DNA of 6,573 nt from contig JBEKCL010000190.1 in NCBI GenBank assembly GCA_050014895.1, positions 1 through 6,573 on the forward strand. Direction: 5' to 3'. This stretch comes from JAFGLP01 sp050014895 (GTDB taxonomy: Bacteria > Chloroflexota > Dehalococcoidia > GIF9 > UBA5629). Below are positions 6,144-6,573 of the stretch, piece after piece (position 1 is the stretch's first letter; every line of letters starts with the position of its first letter). Both the position numbers and the translations under genes were made by a program. Below the pieces are notes generated by a model. It was not told the DNA's origin and made no database searches. It worked only from the letters and a program-made list of their open reading frames with translations.

Positions 6144-6573
6144 ATGGATATAATGTTTTTTCTGCAATTAATTCTTTCCGGTCTATTAATAGGTGGAATA
6201 TATGCCTTGCTGGCCCTTGGCATAGTTCTAATAGTAAAAGCATCGGGCGTGTTTAACTTTGCCCAGGGAGACATGACTGCCCTCGGTGCATTTGCTGCCT
6301 GGGGCATTGTCACCTTTTTCAGCGAGAATGGCATGGAATCAATAGCTATCCCTGCCATGATCGTCGGTATCATCATCCTGGCATTTGTATTGGCGTTTAT
6401 TATCGAACATTTCACATTGAAGCCCCTGATCGGTCAGCCGGTGATTGTTGCACTGATGTTGACTGTATCACTGGGTATGGTGATTAACGGCTTTGTAGCT
6501 ATGACATGGCCTGGACCCGGCCGCGTATTCCCACCCATGATCCCCACCGGCGCTATAAAACTGGGCAGCATTT
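6144..6573 (+). CDS. livH: Liv-type ABC importer permease, LivH-like (3' end outside window)
   Basis: The first 143 residues of an inner-membrane permease; the rest lies past the right edge. Hydrophobic segments occur at about 7-31, 44-60, 68-87 and 99-120. The conserved LivH element SGVFNFAQGDM, containing N38-F39-A40-Q41-G42, follows the first membrane segment. The EHFTLKPLIGQP loop (about 88-99) and the following small-residue helix also match the family. The ATG at 6144 lies four bases after the ligase stop, consistent with translational coupling, and only a weak AAGAAG precedes it. A second ATG at 6153 is possible but would trim the first three residues only. It should pair with a LivM permease, a second ATPase (LivF) and a periplasmic or lipid-anchored binding protein, none of which is within the window. 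Confidence 0.9.
   Translation, partial: MDIMFFLQLILSGLLIGGIYALLALGIVLIVKASGVFNFAQGDMTALGAFAAWGIVTFFSENGMESIAIPAMIVGIIILAFVLAFIIEHFTLKPLIGQPVIVALMLTVSLGMVINGFVAMTWPGPGRVFPPMIPTGAIKLGSI

Noticed and set aside
5843..6415. A 190-codon open frame on the minus strand
   Set aside because: It spans the end of the operon ligase and the start of the permease on the opposite strand, with no ribosome binding site or domain.
1..6573. CRISPR array, tRNA or rRNA genes, insertion sequence or attachment site
   Set aside because: No regularly spaced repeats, RNA-like folds, transposase motifs or terminal inverted repeats were seen on reading; almost the whole window is accounted for by six genes and one control region.

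Overview
The window is from a bacterium. The evidence is Shine-Dalgarno sites, sigma70-type promoter hexamers, tight operon spacing, and a TetR repressor beside a Liv-type ABC importer. Base composition looks moderate, in the mid-40s percent GC by eye and not counted. The gene set (TetR regulator, LivG-like ATPase, long-chain-type CoA ligase, LivH-like permease, a second CoA ligase and a phytoene-desaturase-type flavoprotein) is common in anaerobic acid and aromatic degraders such as Desulfobacterota, Dehalococcoidia-type Chloroflexota and some Firmicutes. Choosing among them would be a guess.

Layout. Two transcription units diverge from an intergenic region at about 2442-2672. The leftward unit holds a 526-residue AMP-forming acyl-CoA ligase (861-2441, GTG start). 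It is followed after 21 bases by an FAD-dependent oxidoreductase that runs off the left edge (1-839). The rightward unit holds a TetR-family regulator (2673-3296), a LivG-type ATPase (3349-4137), a 665-residue long-chain-type acyl-CoA ligase (4142-6139) and the start of a LivH-type permease (6144 to the right edge). The last three genes are separated by only 4 bases each, so they are almost certainly one operon whose other subunits (LivM, LivF, binding protein) probably lie to the right.

Control region. The leftward and rightward predicted promoters overlap back to back, sharing the bases of their -35 hexamers at 2600-2606. A 10-bp perfect palindrome lies in the rightward promoter, and a GAGCGCTC-centred palindrome lies just downstream of its expected start. 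Both are reasonable TetR operator candidates. The leftward leader would be about 130 bases and carries a consensus Shine-Dalgarno in front of an immediate ATG-TAA.

Working model (inference). A carboxylic acid, such as a fatty or aromatic acid, is imported by the Liv-type ABC transporter and trapped as a CoA thioester by the ligase encoded between the transporter subunits. The divergent unit supplies a second ligase and a flavin oxidoreductase for related chemistry. The TetR protein would sense an acyl-CoA or free acid and control both directions. All protein families here are known. The less ordinary parts are the promoter architecture, the start-stop leader and the placement of a CoA ligase inside an ABC importer operon.
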